64,000 bases of DNA from RYN-230 sp963768945 (GCA_963768945.1 CAVYJW010000005.1:372001-436000); one strand, 5' to 3'; numbered from the stretch's first letter, positions 19,694 through 28,386 are shown. Made by a program: numbers and translations. The notes: generated from the letters alone by a model not told the origin.

Positions 19694-20365
19694 ATGAGCA
19701 GCGCGCCGACGGTCGATTCCCCCAGAACCCGCCTGCCAGGGCCCCCGCGGCCAGCGGGGTCGCCTGCAGGTCCGGACGAAGTTCGCCGGGCGGTGCTCGA
19801 CGCTGCGGCAGCACTGTTTGCCCGGCGGGGAGTTGACGCGGTGTCGCTCCGGGACATTGCGGCCGCGGCCGACGTGCATCTTTCGCTGATCCGACGGTAC
19901 ATCGGCAGCCGTGACGACTTGGTGGCTGCAGTGTTCCGCCATGTCTCCGATCAGCTCGCCCAGGCCGTTGAGGAAAACCCTTTGTCGGGGCAGGGCTTCT
20001 CGGCTGACACCGTGATGGGGAAATGGGTGCGGATCGCCGCCGCTCTGGTGATCTCTGGCCGGTCTCTGGGGAGCCGTCCCGATTTCAACCCTGTCGTGGC
20101 GATGGCTGAGACCCTGATGGCCGGGTATGGCCTGGCTGCCGATGCGGCCCGGGTGCGGGCGGCGCAGATCGTGGCGGCCGCGCTGGGGTGGCGGATCTTC
20201 GAGGACTACCTTGTGCAGGCCGGCGGCCTTGATGCGATCCCTCTCGCGGCGTTGCGGGATGATCTGGCCCGGTCTGCGCGCAGGCTGGGCGCCACACCCT
20301 GGCCCTCGCCGCCCGACCCGGAGCCGGCACCCGCTGAGCCAGCCGGCCCAGCCGGCACCCGCTGA
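19694..20365 (+). CDS. TetR-family transcriptional regulator
   Basis: A 223-residue repressor. The TetR N-terminal HTH spans residues 28-75 (RRAVLDAAAALFARRGVDAV, SLRDIAAAADVHLSLIRRYI, GSRDDLVAAVFRHV), followed by an all-helical ligand domain. The C-terminus is Pro/Ala-rich and is encoded within a tandem repeat of about 28 bp, whose second copy supplies the stop codon. It lies upstream of, and in the same direction as, the CoA-disulfide reductase-like gene and is a candidate controller of it. Translation starts at ATG 19694 without an obvious ribosome site. Confidence 0.88.
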   Translation: MSSAPTVDSPRTRLPGPPRPAGSPAGPDEVRRAVLDAAAALFARRGVDAVSLRDIAAAADVHLSLIRRYIGSRDDLVAAVFRHVSDQLAQAVEENPLSGQGFSADTVMGKWVRIAAALVISGRSLGSRPDFNPVVAMAETLMAGYGLAADAARVRAAQIVAAALGWRIFEDYLVQAGGLDAIPLAALRDDLARSARRLGATPWPSPPDPEPAPAEPAGPAGTR

Positions 20366-20407
20366 GCCAGCCGGCCCGAGCCGGCACCCGCTGAGCCAGC
20401 CTGGCCT
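20323..20407 (+). repeat. Three tandem copies of a 28-29 bp repeat over the TetR 3' end
   Basis: Copies at 20323-20350, 20351-20379 and 20380-20407 each begin GCCGGCACCCGCTGAGCCAG. The first is translated as part of the TetR tail, the second contains the TGA stop read in a shifted frame, and the third is noncoding. Copy number changes would alter the protein's C-terminus. Confidence 0.75.
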
Positions 20408-20458
20408 GGTTAGGACCTTTGGCCCTACGGCCACCGGCCGTGGCATGGTGCAATGTAC

Positions 20459-20473
20459 ACGGTTGTATGAATT
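20459..20473 (+). promoter_or_regulatory. Candidate TetR box upstream of the oxidoreductase
   Basis: ACGGTTGTATGAATT, matching 11 of 15 bases of the box before the TetR gene. It lies about 155 bp upstream of the oxidoreductase start in an AT-richer patch. It is consistent with shared control, but the evidence is only sequence similarity. Confidence 0.25.
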
Positions 20474-20627
20474 ATCCGCACCGCCGCCCTCTCCTTACCC
20501 GGGCCGGTGGGGGAAATGTCCGGTCTCGAAAGTTACCGAGCGTCTTCAACCCGGAGGGGTGATGCATCGGTGCGTGCACTCGAACTATCCAGTTAATGCT
20601 GGGCGGGGCATGGCAGGGGGCAGCGAC

Positions 20628-22367
20628 ATGAAGACAGTAATTGTGGGCGGAGTTGCGGCCGGGGCTTCGACAGGTGCACGGCTGAGGCGGCTTGATGAGT
20701 CGGCCGAGATCGTGATCCTGGAGCGTGACCATTATGTGTCGTTCGCGAACTGCGGCTTGCCTTACCATATCGGCGGTGCCATCCCGGACCGCGACAGCCT
20801 GCTGCTGCAGACGCCGGAAAGTCTCGGCAAGAGCTTGGCGCTGGATGTGCGGACCGGGCAGGACGTCGTCCGCATCGACCGCGGCGCGAAGGAAGTGGAG
20901 GTGCGCGACCTCGCGCAGCAGCGGACGTACCGGGAGTCCTACGACAAGCTGGTGCTGTGCCTTGGTGCCGAGCCGGTCCGGCCGCCGATCCCTGGTGCTG
21001 ACGACCCGCGGGTCGACGTGCTGCGCAACATCCCCGACATGGACCGGATCATCGCCCAGCTCGGCAAGGACGCCTCGAGTGCGGTCATCGTCGGCGGCAG
21101 CTACATCGGGCTGGAGCTCACCGAGGCGTTCCGGGCTCGCGGGCTGGCCACCACCGTCGTCGAGCGGACCGAGCGGCTCATGCCGTGGCTGGACCCTGAG
21201 ATGACGCGGATCCTGGACTACCACGTCGGCACCCACGATGTGGACCTGCGGCTCGGCACCTCCGCCCACGCAGTTCGCCGTGGGGAGGACGACGGGCTGG
21301 TGCTCGATCTGTCCGATGGCACGTCAGTCGAGGCTGACGTGGTCGTGATGGCGGCTGGGGCGCGTCCTAACGTCGATCTCGCCCGTGACGCCGGTATCGA
21401 GATCGGGCCGCGCGGGGGGATCGTGGTCGATGCGCAGATGCGCACTTCGGCCCCGGACATCCTGGCGGCGGGCGATGCGGTGGAGACCGCTCACTTCCTG
21501 ACCGGCGAGCCTGTGCTGTCGATGCTGGCCGGCCCGGCGAACCGGGAAGGCCGGATCGCCGCCGACACGATCGCCGGCCGCGAGGATGTCGGCGGCTATC
21601 GCGGTACCCAGGGCACCGCCGTGGTCAAGGTGTTCGACATGACTGCCGGCGGCACCGGCATGACCGAGACCGAGCTGCGCGCGGCCGGCATGGACTACCG
21701 CAAGATCTACACCCACCAGAACGGCCACGCCGCGTACTATCCAGGAACCGCGCCCCTGTTCGTGAAGGTGCTGTTCGACCCGGCCGGGGGGAAACTGCTG
21801 GGCGCGCAGGTGCTCGGCTGGGATGGGGTGGACAAGCGCATCGACGTCCTCGCGGTCGCGCTCCGCGCCGGGATGACGGTCTTCGACCTGGAGCATCTGG
21901 AACTTGCCTACGCCCCGCCCTATGGTGCGGCGAAGGACCCGGTCAACATGGCCGGCTTCCTCGGCGCGAACCTGCTGCGCGGCGACATCGATCTGTGGTA
22001 CCCCGGGGACTACCCGGACTGCGCCGGGCAGGTGACGATCCTCGACGTGCGCACGCCGGCGGAGTATGACGCCTGGCACATCCCCGGGGCAGTCCTGCTG
22101 CCGTACACCGAGCTGCGGCAACGACTGGATGAGGTGCCCCGGGACAAGCCCGTATATACCTACTGCCGGTCGGGTTTCCGCAGCTACATCGCGTACTGCG
22201 CGCTGAAGCAGAACGGGTGGGACGATGTGGCGTTCCTGTCCGGGGGGATGCTGACCTACCACGGCTACCACCGCACGCCGCTGGCCGTTGGCAAGGGCGG
22301 CATGCCGGTGGTGGCCCACGGGGAGGATGTGCTGGCCCAGTGCCCTGGCGCGCTAGAACACCTCTGA
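20628..22367 (+). CDS. CoA-disulfide reductase-like FAD oxidoreductase with C-terminal rhodanese
   Basis: A 579-residue fusion. The N-terminal FAD site is KTVIVGGVAAGAS; the redox cysteine C42 is in SFANCGLPYHIGG, the single-Cys motif of CoA-disulfide reductase/NADH oxidase-type enzymes. The NAD(P)H Rossmann motif is SAVIVGGSYIGLE, the second FAD motif is ILAAGDAVET, and the dimerisation domain ends near residue 450. A rhodanese domain follows (TILDVRTPAEYDAWHIPGA) with active Cys513 in YTYCRSGFRSYI. The fusion links CoA/persulfide redox chemistry to sulfane-sulfur transfer. The ATG at 20628 has GGGGG 7 nt upstream; the long open frame before it is not gene sequence. Confidence 0.9.
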   Translation: MKTVIVGGVAAGASTGARLRRLDESAEIVILERDHYVSFANCGLPYHIGGAIPDRDSLLLQTPESLGKSLALDVRTGQDVVRIDRGAKEVEVRDLAQQRTYRESYDKLVLCLGAEPVRPPIPGADDPRVDVLRNIPDMDRIIAQLGKDASSAVIVGGSYIGLELTEAFRARGLATTVVERTERLMPWLDPEMTRILDYHVGTHDVDLRLGTSAHAVRRGEDDGLVLDLSDGTSVEADVVVMAAGARPNVDLARDAGIEIGPRGGIVVDAQMRTSAPDILAAGDAVETAHFLTGEPVLSMLAGPANREGRIAADTIAGREDVGGYRGTQGTAVVKVFDMTAGGTGMTETELRAAGMDYRKIYTHQNGHAAYYPGTAPLFVKVLFDPAGGKLLGAQVLGWDGVDKRIDVLAVALRAGMTVFDLEHLELAYAPPYGAAKDPVNMAGFLGANLLRGDIDLWYPGDYPDCAGQVTILDVRTPAEYDAWHIPGAVLLPYTELRQRLDEVPRDKPVYTYCRSGFRSYIAYCALKQNGWDDVAFLSGGMLTYHGYHRTPLAVGKGGMPVVAHGEDVLAQCPGALEHL

Positions 22368-22397
22368 CGAGCCGCGAGCGAATCGCAGGCCTGCGTC

Positions 22398-23345
22398 ATG
22401 GGTGACGTTGGGGTTGAGGCCGCGCTAAGCATCCGGGCCGAGCACGCCGAGGGCCCGCTGTGGGACGCCGCGTCGGCCCGGCTGTGGTGGGTGGACATCA
22501 CCGGGCAGCGGGTGCACTGCTTCGACCCGCAGACGGGCAACGACAGCTCCTGGAGCACCCCTGGCCAGCCCGGCGGCGTGGTCCTCAGCGCGGCCGGGGA
22601 GCCGGTCGTGGCGAACCCCGAAGGCCTGGCCGTGCTGGACACCAGCACTGGCGTGATGGATCTTCGCGTCCCGATCGAGCAGGACAGGCCCCGGAATCGC
22701 GCGAACGACGCCAAGACCGACGGCCGGGGACGGGTATGGGTCGGCACGATGGCCTACGACAAGCGGCCCCGCAGCGCGGCGCTGTACCGGGTCGATCGCG
22801 GCAAGGTGACCTGTGTGGCGGAGGGCCTCACGATCTGCAACGGGCCCGCGTTCGACGAGCGGCGGGGGCGCCTCTACCTCGCCGACACCGCCGTCAGCAT
22901 CGTCGATGTGTTCGACCTTGACCCCGCAACCGGCGCCATCGGCCGCCGCAGGCGTTTCCTCGATTTCGGCGACGCGCAGGTCTGGCCGGACGGCATGACC
23001 GTCAACGACGAGGGCATGCTGTGGGTCGCGCTGGGCCGGGCGGGCGCCGTTCACCGCTACCGCGCCGACGGGACGCTCGATGGCGTCATCGAGGTACCCA
23101 CGACGAACCCCACCTCGGTGGCCTTCGGCGGCGCTGACGGCGGTGACCTGTACATCACCACGTCATGGTTCGACCTGAACTCCGAGAGCCGCACCGCCCA
23201 GCCACTGGCTGGCGGGATCTTCCGCTGCCGCCCCGGGGTGACCGGGCCCGCAGCCCCCCGGTACACGGGCCTCCCGTCCCCCCCGGCGCCCTGGCCGGGG
23301 CGGGACTCTGGGCGGCTGGGGCCCGCGGAAGGTGGCATCTCGTGA
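22398..23345 (+). CDS. SMP-30/gluconolactonase-family protein
   Basis: A 315-residue six-bladed propeller lactonase candidate. Family landmarks are the metal glutamate in AEGPLWDAAS (E18), NDAKTDGRGRVWVGTM, the metal Asn in CNGPAFDERRGRLYLADT, and the metal Asp in VWPDGMTVNDEGMLWVA. Such enzymes open sugar or other lactones. The last 30-40 residues are Pro/Gly-rich. Its stop overlaps by 4 nt the GTG of a truncated glucose-6-phosphate dehydrogenase frame, suggesting it once sat in a sugar-oxidation operon. Confidence 0.85.
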   Translation: MGDVGVEAALSIRAEHAEGPLWDAASARLWWVDITGQRVHCFDPQTGNDSSWSTPGQPGGVVLSAAGEPVVANPEGLAVLDTSTGVMDLRVPIEQDRPRNRANDAKTDGRGRVWVGTMAYDKRPRSAALYRVDRGKVTCVAEGLTICNGPAFDERRGRLYLADTAVSIVDVFDLDPATGAIGRRRRFLDFGDAQVWPDGMTVNDEGMLWVALGRAGAVHRYRADGTLDGVIEVPTTNPTSVAFGGADGGDLYITTSWFDLNSESRTAQPLAGGIFRCRPGVTGPAAPRYTGLPSPPAPWPGRDSGRLGPAEGGIS

Positions 23346-23482
23346 TCGAGCGAATGGTTCTCTTGGGCGCCTCCGGTGATCTCACCAGCCGCCTGCGGCT
23401 CAGCGCGCTGATCGGAGGCCTACGGAAGGGGACGCGGGATTGTGGGCTCGGAATCCTATGTTGCCAATTTGGAGAAGGTTGA
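23342..23482 (+). pseudogene. zwf: N-terminal stump of glucose-6-phosphate dehydrogenase
   Basis: From GTG 23342, overlapping the lactonase stop, the frame reads VIERMVLLGASGDLTSRLRL and onward to about base 23420. This contains the GASGDL nucleotide-binding motif that opens G6P dehydrogenases. After roughly 27 codons the similarity stops and the frame runs out at 23482 inside the next gene. The rest of the roughly 500-residue enzyme is missing. This looks like a deletion junction that placed the phosphoesterase gene directly behind the stump. Confidence 0.65.
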
Positions 23483-24860
23483 CCATATCGTCGTCTTGAT
23501 GATGGAGAACCGCTCCTTCGACCACATGCTGGGATATTTGTCGCTCACGGGCGGGCGGCCGGACATCGACGGGCTGCGTCCCGGGCTGGCGAACGAGTAT
23601 CAGGGACGCAGTTACCCGGTTCATCACCTGACGACGACGGCAGTGGACGCAGACCCTGAGCACACCGCCAGCGCTGTCAACGTGCAGGTCGATGGCGGGC
23701 GGATGGGCGGCTTCGTGGCGAGCCTGGCGGCCACCCTGGCTGGCCGCGGGGTTCACGGTGGGGACCCGTCACCCGTTGTGGGGTACTACGACGGCGCGGA
23801 CGTGCCCGTTTATGATCACCTGGCGGAGGAGTTCGTGGTCTGTGACCGCTGGTTCAGCTCGGTCCCGGGTGCCACGTGGCCTAACCGGCTGTATGCCCTA
23901 TGCGGGAGCGCGGCCGGCAGCCGGGATGACCTGCCTCCCCATGTGCCACCGATCTACCACAAGCCGTCGTTCGTCCGGCACCTGGACGAGCACGGTGTGT
24001 CCTGGCACTGGTACTCCTTTGACACCCCCACCCTGCGCCTGGCCGACGCCCGCTACACCGCAGGGCACCGCCACCATTTCGGCTACTTCAGTAAAAGCGG
24101 CCTGAGCTGGAAAACCCGGTTCGAGATCAGGATCGACGCGGGGGCGGCAAGCTTCCTCGAAGACGCCGCAAACGGTTCCCTGCCGTCGGTGTCCTGGATC
24201 GACCCGGCCTTTACCACCTTCAACCCGCTCGGCTTCCCTCCCAACGATGACCACGCGCCCGCCGACATCACCGACGGCCAGGACCTCGTGCTGGCCGTCT
24301 ACGACGCCCTGGCGAAAAGCCCCCACTGGGAACGCTCACTCCTGGTCATCGTCTATGACGAGCACGGGGGCTTCTATGATCACGTCCCGCCACCCCAGGC
24401 GCCAGACGACGACCCCGCGATGTTCGGCCGTTACGGCGTGCGGGTACCGGCGATCATAGTGTCGCCCTGGGTGGAACCCCGATCGGTGTCGAGCACCGTC
24501 TTCGATCACACCTCCATCATCAAGTCGATTCTGCTGCGCTTCTGCCCCCAGGCCCTGAACCCGCCTACCAAGGACAGGTCGTGGAGGCTGCGCGCGTTTC
24601 ACCCGCAGCACCCCGGCGTCCGGGTGGCCCACGCCGCCCATCTCGGAGAGCTCCTGACCCGCACCGCGCCACGGCCCGCGCCGCTGCGGGACCCGCTGAT
24701 CATGGACGCCGCAGCCCGGGTGGCAGAGCAAGCCAAAGGCGGCGATGGCGCAACCGGCCAACGGGGTCCGGGGGAGCATCCGCACACAGACCTGCAGAAG
24801 GGCTTCCTCGCAGCCGCTCACGAACTGGCCAGGCTAGGACACCCGGCCGGCAAACCCTGA
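23442..24860 (+). CDS. Phospholipase C/acid phosphatase-type phosphoesterase
   Basis: A 472-residue member of the phosphoesterase family (PF04185 type). Motifs are DHIVVLMMENRSFDHMLGYL near residue 14-33, DRWFSSVPGATWPNRLYALCG, LLVIVYDEHGGFYDHVPPP, and VPAIIVSPWVEP. These supply the metal and phosphate site residues. No signal peptide or twin-arginine motif is visible, unlike many secreted family members, so it may act in the cytoplasm or have lost its leader in the rearrangement just upstream. The GTG at 23442 follows GGAAGGGGA. Confidence 0.85.
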   Translation: MGSESYVANLEKVDHIVVLMMENRSFDHMLGYLSLTGGRPDIDGLRPGLANEYQGRSYPVHHLTTTAVDADPEHTASAVNVQVDGGRMGGFVASLAATLAGRGVHGGDPSPVVGYYDGADVPVYDHLAEEFVVCDRWFSSVPGATWPNRLYALCGSAAGSRDDLPPHVPPIYHKPSFVRHLDEHGVSWHWYSFDTPTLRLADARYTAGHRHHFGYFSKSGLSWKTRFEIRIDAGAASFLEDAANGSLPSVSWIDPAFTTFNPLGFPPNDDHAPADITDGQDLVLAVYDALAKSPHWERSLLVIVYDEHGGFYDHVPPPQAPDDDPAMFGRYGVRVPAIIVSPWVEPRSVSSTVFDHTSIIKSILLRFCPQALNPPTKDRSWRLRAFHPQHPGVRVAHAAHLGELLTRTAPRPAPLRDPLIMDAAARVAEQAKGGDGATGQRGPGEHPHTDLQKGFLAAAHELARLGHPAGKP

Positions 24861-24986
24861 CGCGCGAACACCGGCCCTCCGCGCACCCGTCCACGCCCAG
24901 GCACTCGAGATCCCCCGCTGGCACAGTGAATCGCGGTCGCTGGAATCAGTTCCTGTGCCTGCGCCACCAGCCATCAGCCATGAGCG

Positions 24987-25325
24987 CGCGGCGATCAGCT
25001 AGCCCGCCGCGCTCTGCGGCGGCTGGCCGTCGCCGACGTGGTGTTCCTGAACATCCGAGAGCGGGCGGCTGAGCTGGCCACCATGCGCGGCTTCGGCTGG
25101 CGGGATACCGCGCTGGCCCGGCTGGTGATCACCGAGGGCACGATCATCGGGGTGGTCGGCTCGCTGGCCGGCGCCGGGCTCGGGCTGGCCGCCGCAGCCT
25201 GGTTCGCCGGGCAGCTGCCCGGCCGCCTGCTGGCCATCGCGGCCGCCGCGGTGGCAGCCGGGATCGTCATCACCGCCGCGGCCGACAGGCTTCATCGCAG
25301 CACGCGGATGAGGCATCGAGGGCCT
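24987..25325 (+). pseudogene. Fragment of an FtsX-like ABC permease
   Basis: The frame through LAVADVVFLNIRERAAELATMRGFGWRD and VGSLAGAGLGLAAAAWFAG matches the last transmembrane part of FtsX/MacB-type permeases (the RERxxELATxRA box). There is no upstream half, and the reading frame ends shortly after running into the convergent vapC gene. It is a truncated remnant left by insertion or deletion at the vapBC locus. Confidence 0.7.
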
Positions 25326-25687
25326 GTCGCGCTGGCTAGGCGCTGATCGGCGGTCAGCAGGTTACAGCCCAGCTCCTCGGCGAGCGCTACGTAGGCGGAG
25401 TCGTAGGCCGTGACATTCGCGCGAAGCTCGAAGGCCCGGCGCATGAACCTCAGCGTGGGATATCGCTCTAAATCGAGCTGCGCGAGATCGCCCACCGCCG
25501 CGGCGAACCGTTCGTCAGTGACCGTGCCCGCAAGCCACCGCTTGCGCAGCACCGAGACGGTCTCGACGTCCACCAAATCGGGGGCTGCGACGTCACCCGC
25601 GCCACGGAACTCAGCCCGGGCCCGCCGCCCGTCGCCTCCGTCATCCCCTACGACGTTGGCCAGGACTGACGCGTCGATGACGATCAA
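25292..25687 (-). CDS. vapC: VapC-type PIN-domain ribonuclease toxin
   Basis: A 131-residue PIN toxin. MIVIDASVLANVVG carries the first Asp (D5), the second acid is in DLVDVETVSVLRKR, and the distal acids are in TAYDSAYVALAEELGC and LLTADQRLA. It overlaps the antitoxin stop by 4 nt (ATGA) and ends inside the FtsX remnant on the other strand. Confidence 0.9.
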   Translation of the reverse strand: MIVIDASVLANVVGDDGGDGRRARAEFRGAGDVAAPDLVDVETVSVLRKRWLAGTVTDERFAAAVGDLAQLDLERYPTLRFMRRAFELRANVTAYDSAYVALAEELGCNLLTADQRLASATGPRCLIRVLR

Positions 25688-25914
25688 TGCCGCTGCCGCT
25701 CTTCGGCAAGGTCATCGGCGGCCTGCTGGAAGCCGACCCGGCCACCGCTACGACTTTCGATGCGATCCAGCACCTCATCGACGCTCGGCCGCTCCGCCAG
25801 CCGGCGCAGCTCCCCAGTGAGGTACTGCTGCAGCGACTGTCCACGTTGCTCAGCCCGGCGCTGCAGGGCGGCGTGCACATCCTCAGGGACATCCCGCACG
25901 AGCACGTTTGGCAT
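25684..25914 (-). CDS. vapB: FitA/Arc-like antitoxin
   Basis: A 76-residue ribbon-helix-helix antitoxin, MPNVLVRDVPEDVHAALQRRAEQ, with the HAALQRRAEQRGQSLQQYLT pattern of FitA-type VapB proteins and an acidic C-terminal toxin-binding segment. The A of ATG 25914 coincides with the predicted transcription start of the upstream promoter, so the message should be leaderless. Confidence 0.88.
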   Translation of the reverse strand: MPNVLVRDVPEDVHAALQRRAEQRGQSLQQYLTGELRRLAERPSVDEVLDRIESRSGGRVGFQQAADDLAEERQRH

Positions 25915-25920
25915 GCTTAC

Positions 25921-25949
25921 ATTATGCTATCAAGTGTCGTGGTGTGCAA
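25921..25949 (-). promoter_or_regulatory. Leaderless promoter for the second vapBC
   Basis: On the minus strand TTGCAC (25944-25949) and CATAAT (25921-25926) are spaced by 17 nt. The -10 box ends 6 nt before the A of the vapB ATG, the expected distance to a transcription start, which implies a leaderless transcript. Confidence 0.5.
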
Positions 25950-26115
25950 CCCCGCGGCGGTCAGTTCGGCGTGCTGGGACTAGGCCATGCCCGAGCGGGT
26001 GAACACATGCGCCGCCCTGGTGCCCGAGTTGTGGCAGGGAGCGCCCACCACTGTGGTGGACCCGGAGACTGCCACCGAGTAGCTGAAGAAGTCACCCCGG
26101 CGCCGTCGGTCCTCC

Positions 26116-27546
26116 TCAATGTCTTTCTTCTTCCCGCGCGTGTTTGGGCAGCAGGAACACGAAGATGAAGGCGGCTGCCAGAGGGACGAGGCAGGCCCAT
26201 GAGGTGACCCGGAGAGCGTCGGTCGCCGGGTGGTGTTTGAACTGCGTGAAGAAGATGGTGCCGAGAACCGCAACGCCGAGCGAGGTCGACAGTTGCTGCG
26301 AAGCTTCCATGACGCCGGACGCCGATCCGACCTCGTTCATGCTGACCGCGGCCAGGATGAACTGGATGAGCTGACCAAGCACGATGCCGACTCCCGCACC
26401 GACCAGCAGCAGGCCGGGAACGAGGTCCCAGGTCGAGGCGCTATGCACGCCAGTCAGCATCAGAGCGAGCGCGGTGGTGCCGGCGGCGATGAACAGGATG
26501 CCGATGTGGAGCAACTGGCGTCCGAGTCGCTTGACGAGCATGCCCGACACGAGCATGCCCACGATCATGCCGACGACCATCGGGGTCAAGGTCAGGCCGG
26601 CGTGGATCGGCGACCACCCTTCGCCGAGCTGGCCGTACAGCGACACGCAGAGCAGCAGTCCGCCGAAGGCGCCGAATAGGGACAGCATGACCGCGATGCC
26701 GCTGAGGTACATGCGGTTAGCAAACAGGGATGGCTCGATCAAGGCGTTGTGGCTGCGGCGTCGCTCGTAGCGAACAAAGACGTAGAGCAGGACCGCGCCA
26801 GCCGCGAGGAGTGCGAACGTCCAGGCTGGCCAGCCGTCGGTCTGGCCCTGGATGAGCGGGTAGATGATCGCCACGAGGGCCAGGCCGATGAGCCAGACTC
26901 CGCCGATGTCGAGCTTGAGGTAGGGGTGGCTGGCTCCGCTCGGCAGCGATCGGATCGCGAATGGAAGCGCGATGAGGCCGATCGGCACGTTGATGAGAAA
27001 GACCAGTCGCCAGCCGATGTTCCAGAGGTTGGCGTCGATGAGTGCACCGGCGAGGATCGGTGCCCCGAGCATGGCCAGGCCGGTTGACGGGCCGAACAGG
27101 CGGGTTGCCCGGCCCAGTTCCTCGTCGTCGAAGACTTCCTTCAGCAGGCCGAAGCCCTGTGGGATCATCAGAGCGCCGAAGCCTCCCTGCAGGGCGCGGA
27201 AGGCGATGAGCATGCCGATGCCCTGCGCCATGGCGCAGGCGGCCGAGAAGCCGGTGAACCCGACCAAGCCGAGCAGGAACATCCGACGGCGGCCGAGGAT
27301 GTCTCCCAGCCGTGCCCCCGCGATCAGCAGGACGGCAAAGGCCAGGGTGTAGGCGGCGCTCAGCCACTGGATCGTGCTGGCACCTCCGCCGAGTTCGCGG
27401 TGGATAGAGGGGCCGGCGACGTTCACGATCGTGGCGTCGAGCAGATCCATGGTGTTGGCGGCCAGCACCACGCCCGCCACGATCCAGCGCATGCTGTAGA
27501 GCTGCGCTCCGGCGGGAGAGCCTGTGATGGTGGGGGCGGTGTCCAT
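26116..27546 (-). CDS. DHA2-family MFS drug/proton exporter
   Basis: A 476-residue, 14-span EmrB/QacA-type exporter. Landmarks are MDLLDATIVNVAGPSIHREL (motif D1-like), AGARLGDILGRRRMFLLGL (motif A), and GFGALMIPQGFGLL. It is divergent from the TetR gene starting at 27709, a standard pump-repressor arrangement. The 162 bp between them contains palindromic operator-like sequence. The short Lys/Arg/Glu-rich C-terminus (KHAREEERH) is cytoplasmic. Confidence 0.9.
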   Translation of the reverse strand: MDTAPTITGSPAGAQLYSMRWIVAGVVLAANTMDLLDATIVNVAGPSIHRELGGGASTIQWLSAAYTLAFAVLLIAGARLGDILGRRRMFLLGLVGFTGFSAACAMAQGIGMLIAFRALQGGFGALMIPQGFGLLKEVFDDEELGRATRLFGPSTGLAMLGAPILAGALIDANLWNIGWRLVFLINVPIGLIALPFAIRSLPSGASHPYLKLDIGGVWLIGLALVAIIYPLIQGQTDGWPAWTFALLAAGAVLLYVFVRYERRRSHNALIEPSLFANRMYLSGIAVMLSLFGAFGGLLLCVSLYGQLGEGWSPIHAGLTLTPMVVGMIVGMLVSGMLVKRLGRQLLHIGILFIAAGTTALALMLTGVHSASTWDLVPGLLLVGAGVGIVLGQLIQFILAAVSMNEVGSASGVMEASQQLSTSLGVAVLGTIFFTQFKHHPATDALRVTSWACLVPLAAAFIFVFLLPKHAREEERH

Positions 27547-27599
27547 GATGGCTTTCTGGTTAGAGGGGTAGAAGTGAGCCGCTTGGAAAGGCGTCGCGT

Positions 27600-27640
27600 A
27601 CGGTGTTTGTCACGAACACTGTTCGTTACGTACACTGTAT
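27600..27640. promoter_or_regulatory. Operator-like palindromes between MFS and TetR genes
   Basis: CGAACACTGTTCG (27613-27625) and TACACTGTA (27631-27639) are adjacent odd-length palindromes sharing ACACTGT; ACGGTGT lies just before them. They sit 55-95 bp upstream of the pump start and are the natural binding site for the divergent TetR. Confidence 0.5.
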
Positions 27641-27708
27641 GTGTGGCCCGGCGTTAGGGTCAAGCGTGAGCACCGCCCTGCTGTGCAGAACCTGGAGGTC
27701 CGCCGCAC

Positions 27709-28386
27709 ATGAAGACACCGGGCCGCCCCCGCTCGACTCGTGACCGCCCTGCGAAGGCGCCGCTGAGCGAAGGGGCAATCGTCAACGCTGCCCTCGCGAT
27801 CCTCAAGGCAGAGGGCCTGGAAGCTGTGTCGATGCGCCGGGTCGCGGCCGCCTTGGATACTGGAGCCGGCTCACTGTACGTGTATGTCGACGGTCGAGAC
27901 GGCCTGCTGGAGGCGATATTCGATCGCATCATTGGGGCGGTCAAGCTGGAAACGCCCGATCCGTCGCGGTGGCGTGCCCAATTGCACAACCTCCTGGCGC
28001 GGGTGCGCGCGGAACTCGTCACGCATCCTGGAATGGCCGCAGCGACCATGGTCGACCCGCCACGGACCGAAGTGGCTATGCGGCTGCTGGAGAACCTCCT
28101 GGGAATCTTGCTTGCTGGCGGCCTTGACGCTCAGGACGCCGCGTGGGCGGCCGACATCCTCGCGGCCCAGGTGACGTACGCCGCCATCGAGGCCGAGCTG
28201 CGGCGCACCGACCCCAGCGCGCTGGCTGCCGAAATCACGGCCAACTTCGCCCGCCTGCCGGCCGCCGACTTTCCGCTAATTACTGCCCACGCCGCTCAGT
28301 TGGTCGCTGGAGACGCTGACGAACGGTTTCGCTTCGCCATTGATGTAATGATCGACGGCGTGCTGGGCAGGGCATCTCGCCGATAG
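27709..28386 (+). CDS. TetR-family regulator with TetR_C-type ligand domain
   Basis: A 225-residue repressor with a basic leader (KTPGRPRSTRDRPAKAP), then the HTH (LSEGAIVNAALAILKAEGLE, AVSMRRVAAALDTGAGSLYVYVDGRDGLLEAIFD). The long helical C-terminal domain resembles tetracycline-repressor-class proteins. It is divergent from, and presumably represses, the DHA2 exporter. CTGGAGG lies about 10 nt before ATG 27709. Confidence 0.88.
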   Translation: MKTPGRPRSTRDRPAKAPLSEGAIVNAALAILKAEGLEAVSMRRVAAALDTGAGSLYVYVDGRDGLLEAIFDRIIGAVKLETPDPSRWRAQLHNLLARVRAELVTHPGMAAATMVDPPRTEVAMRLLENLLGILLAGGLDAQDAAWAADILAAQVTYAAIEAELRRTDPSALAAEITANFARLPAADFPLITAHAAQLVAGDADERFRFAIDVMIDGVLGRASRR

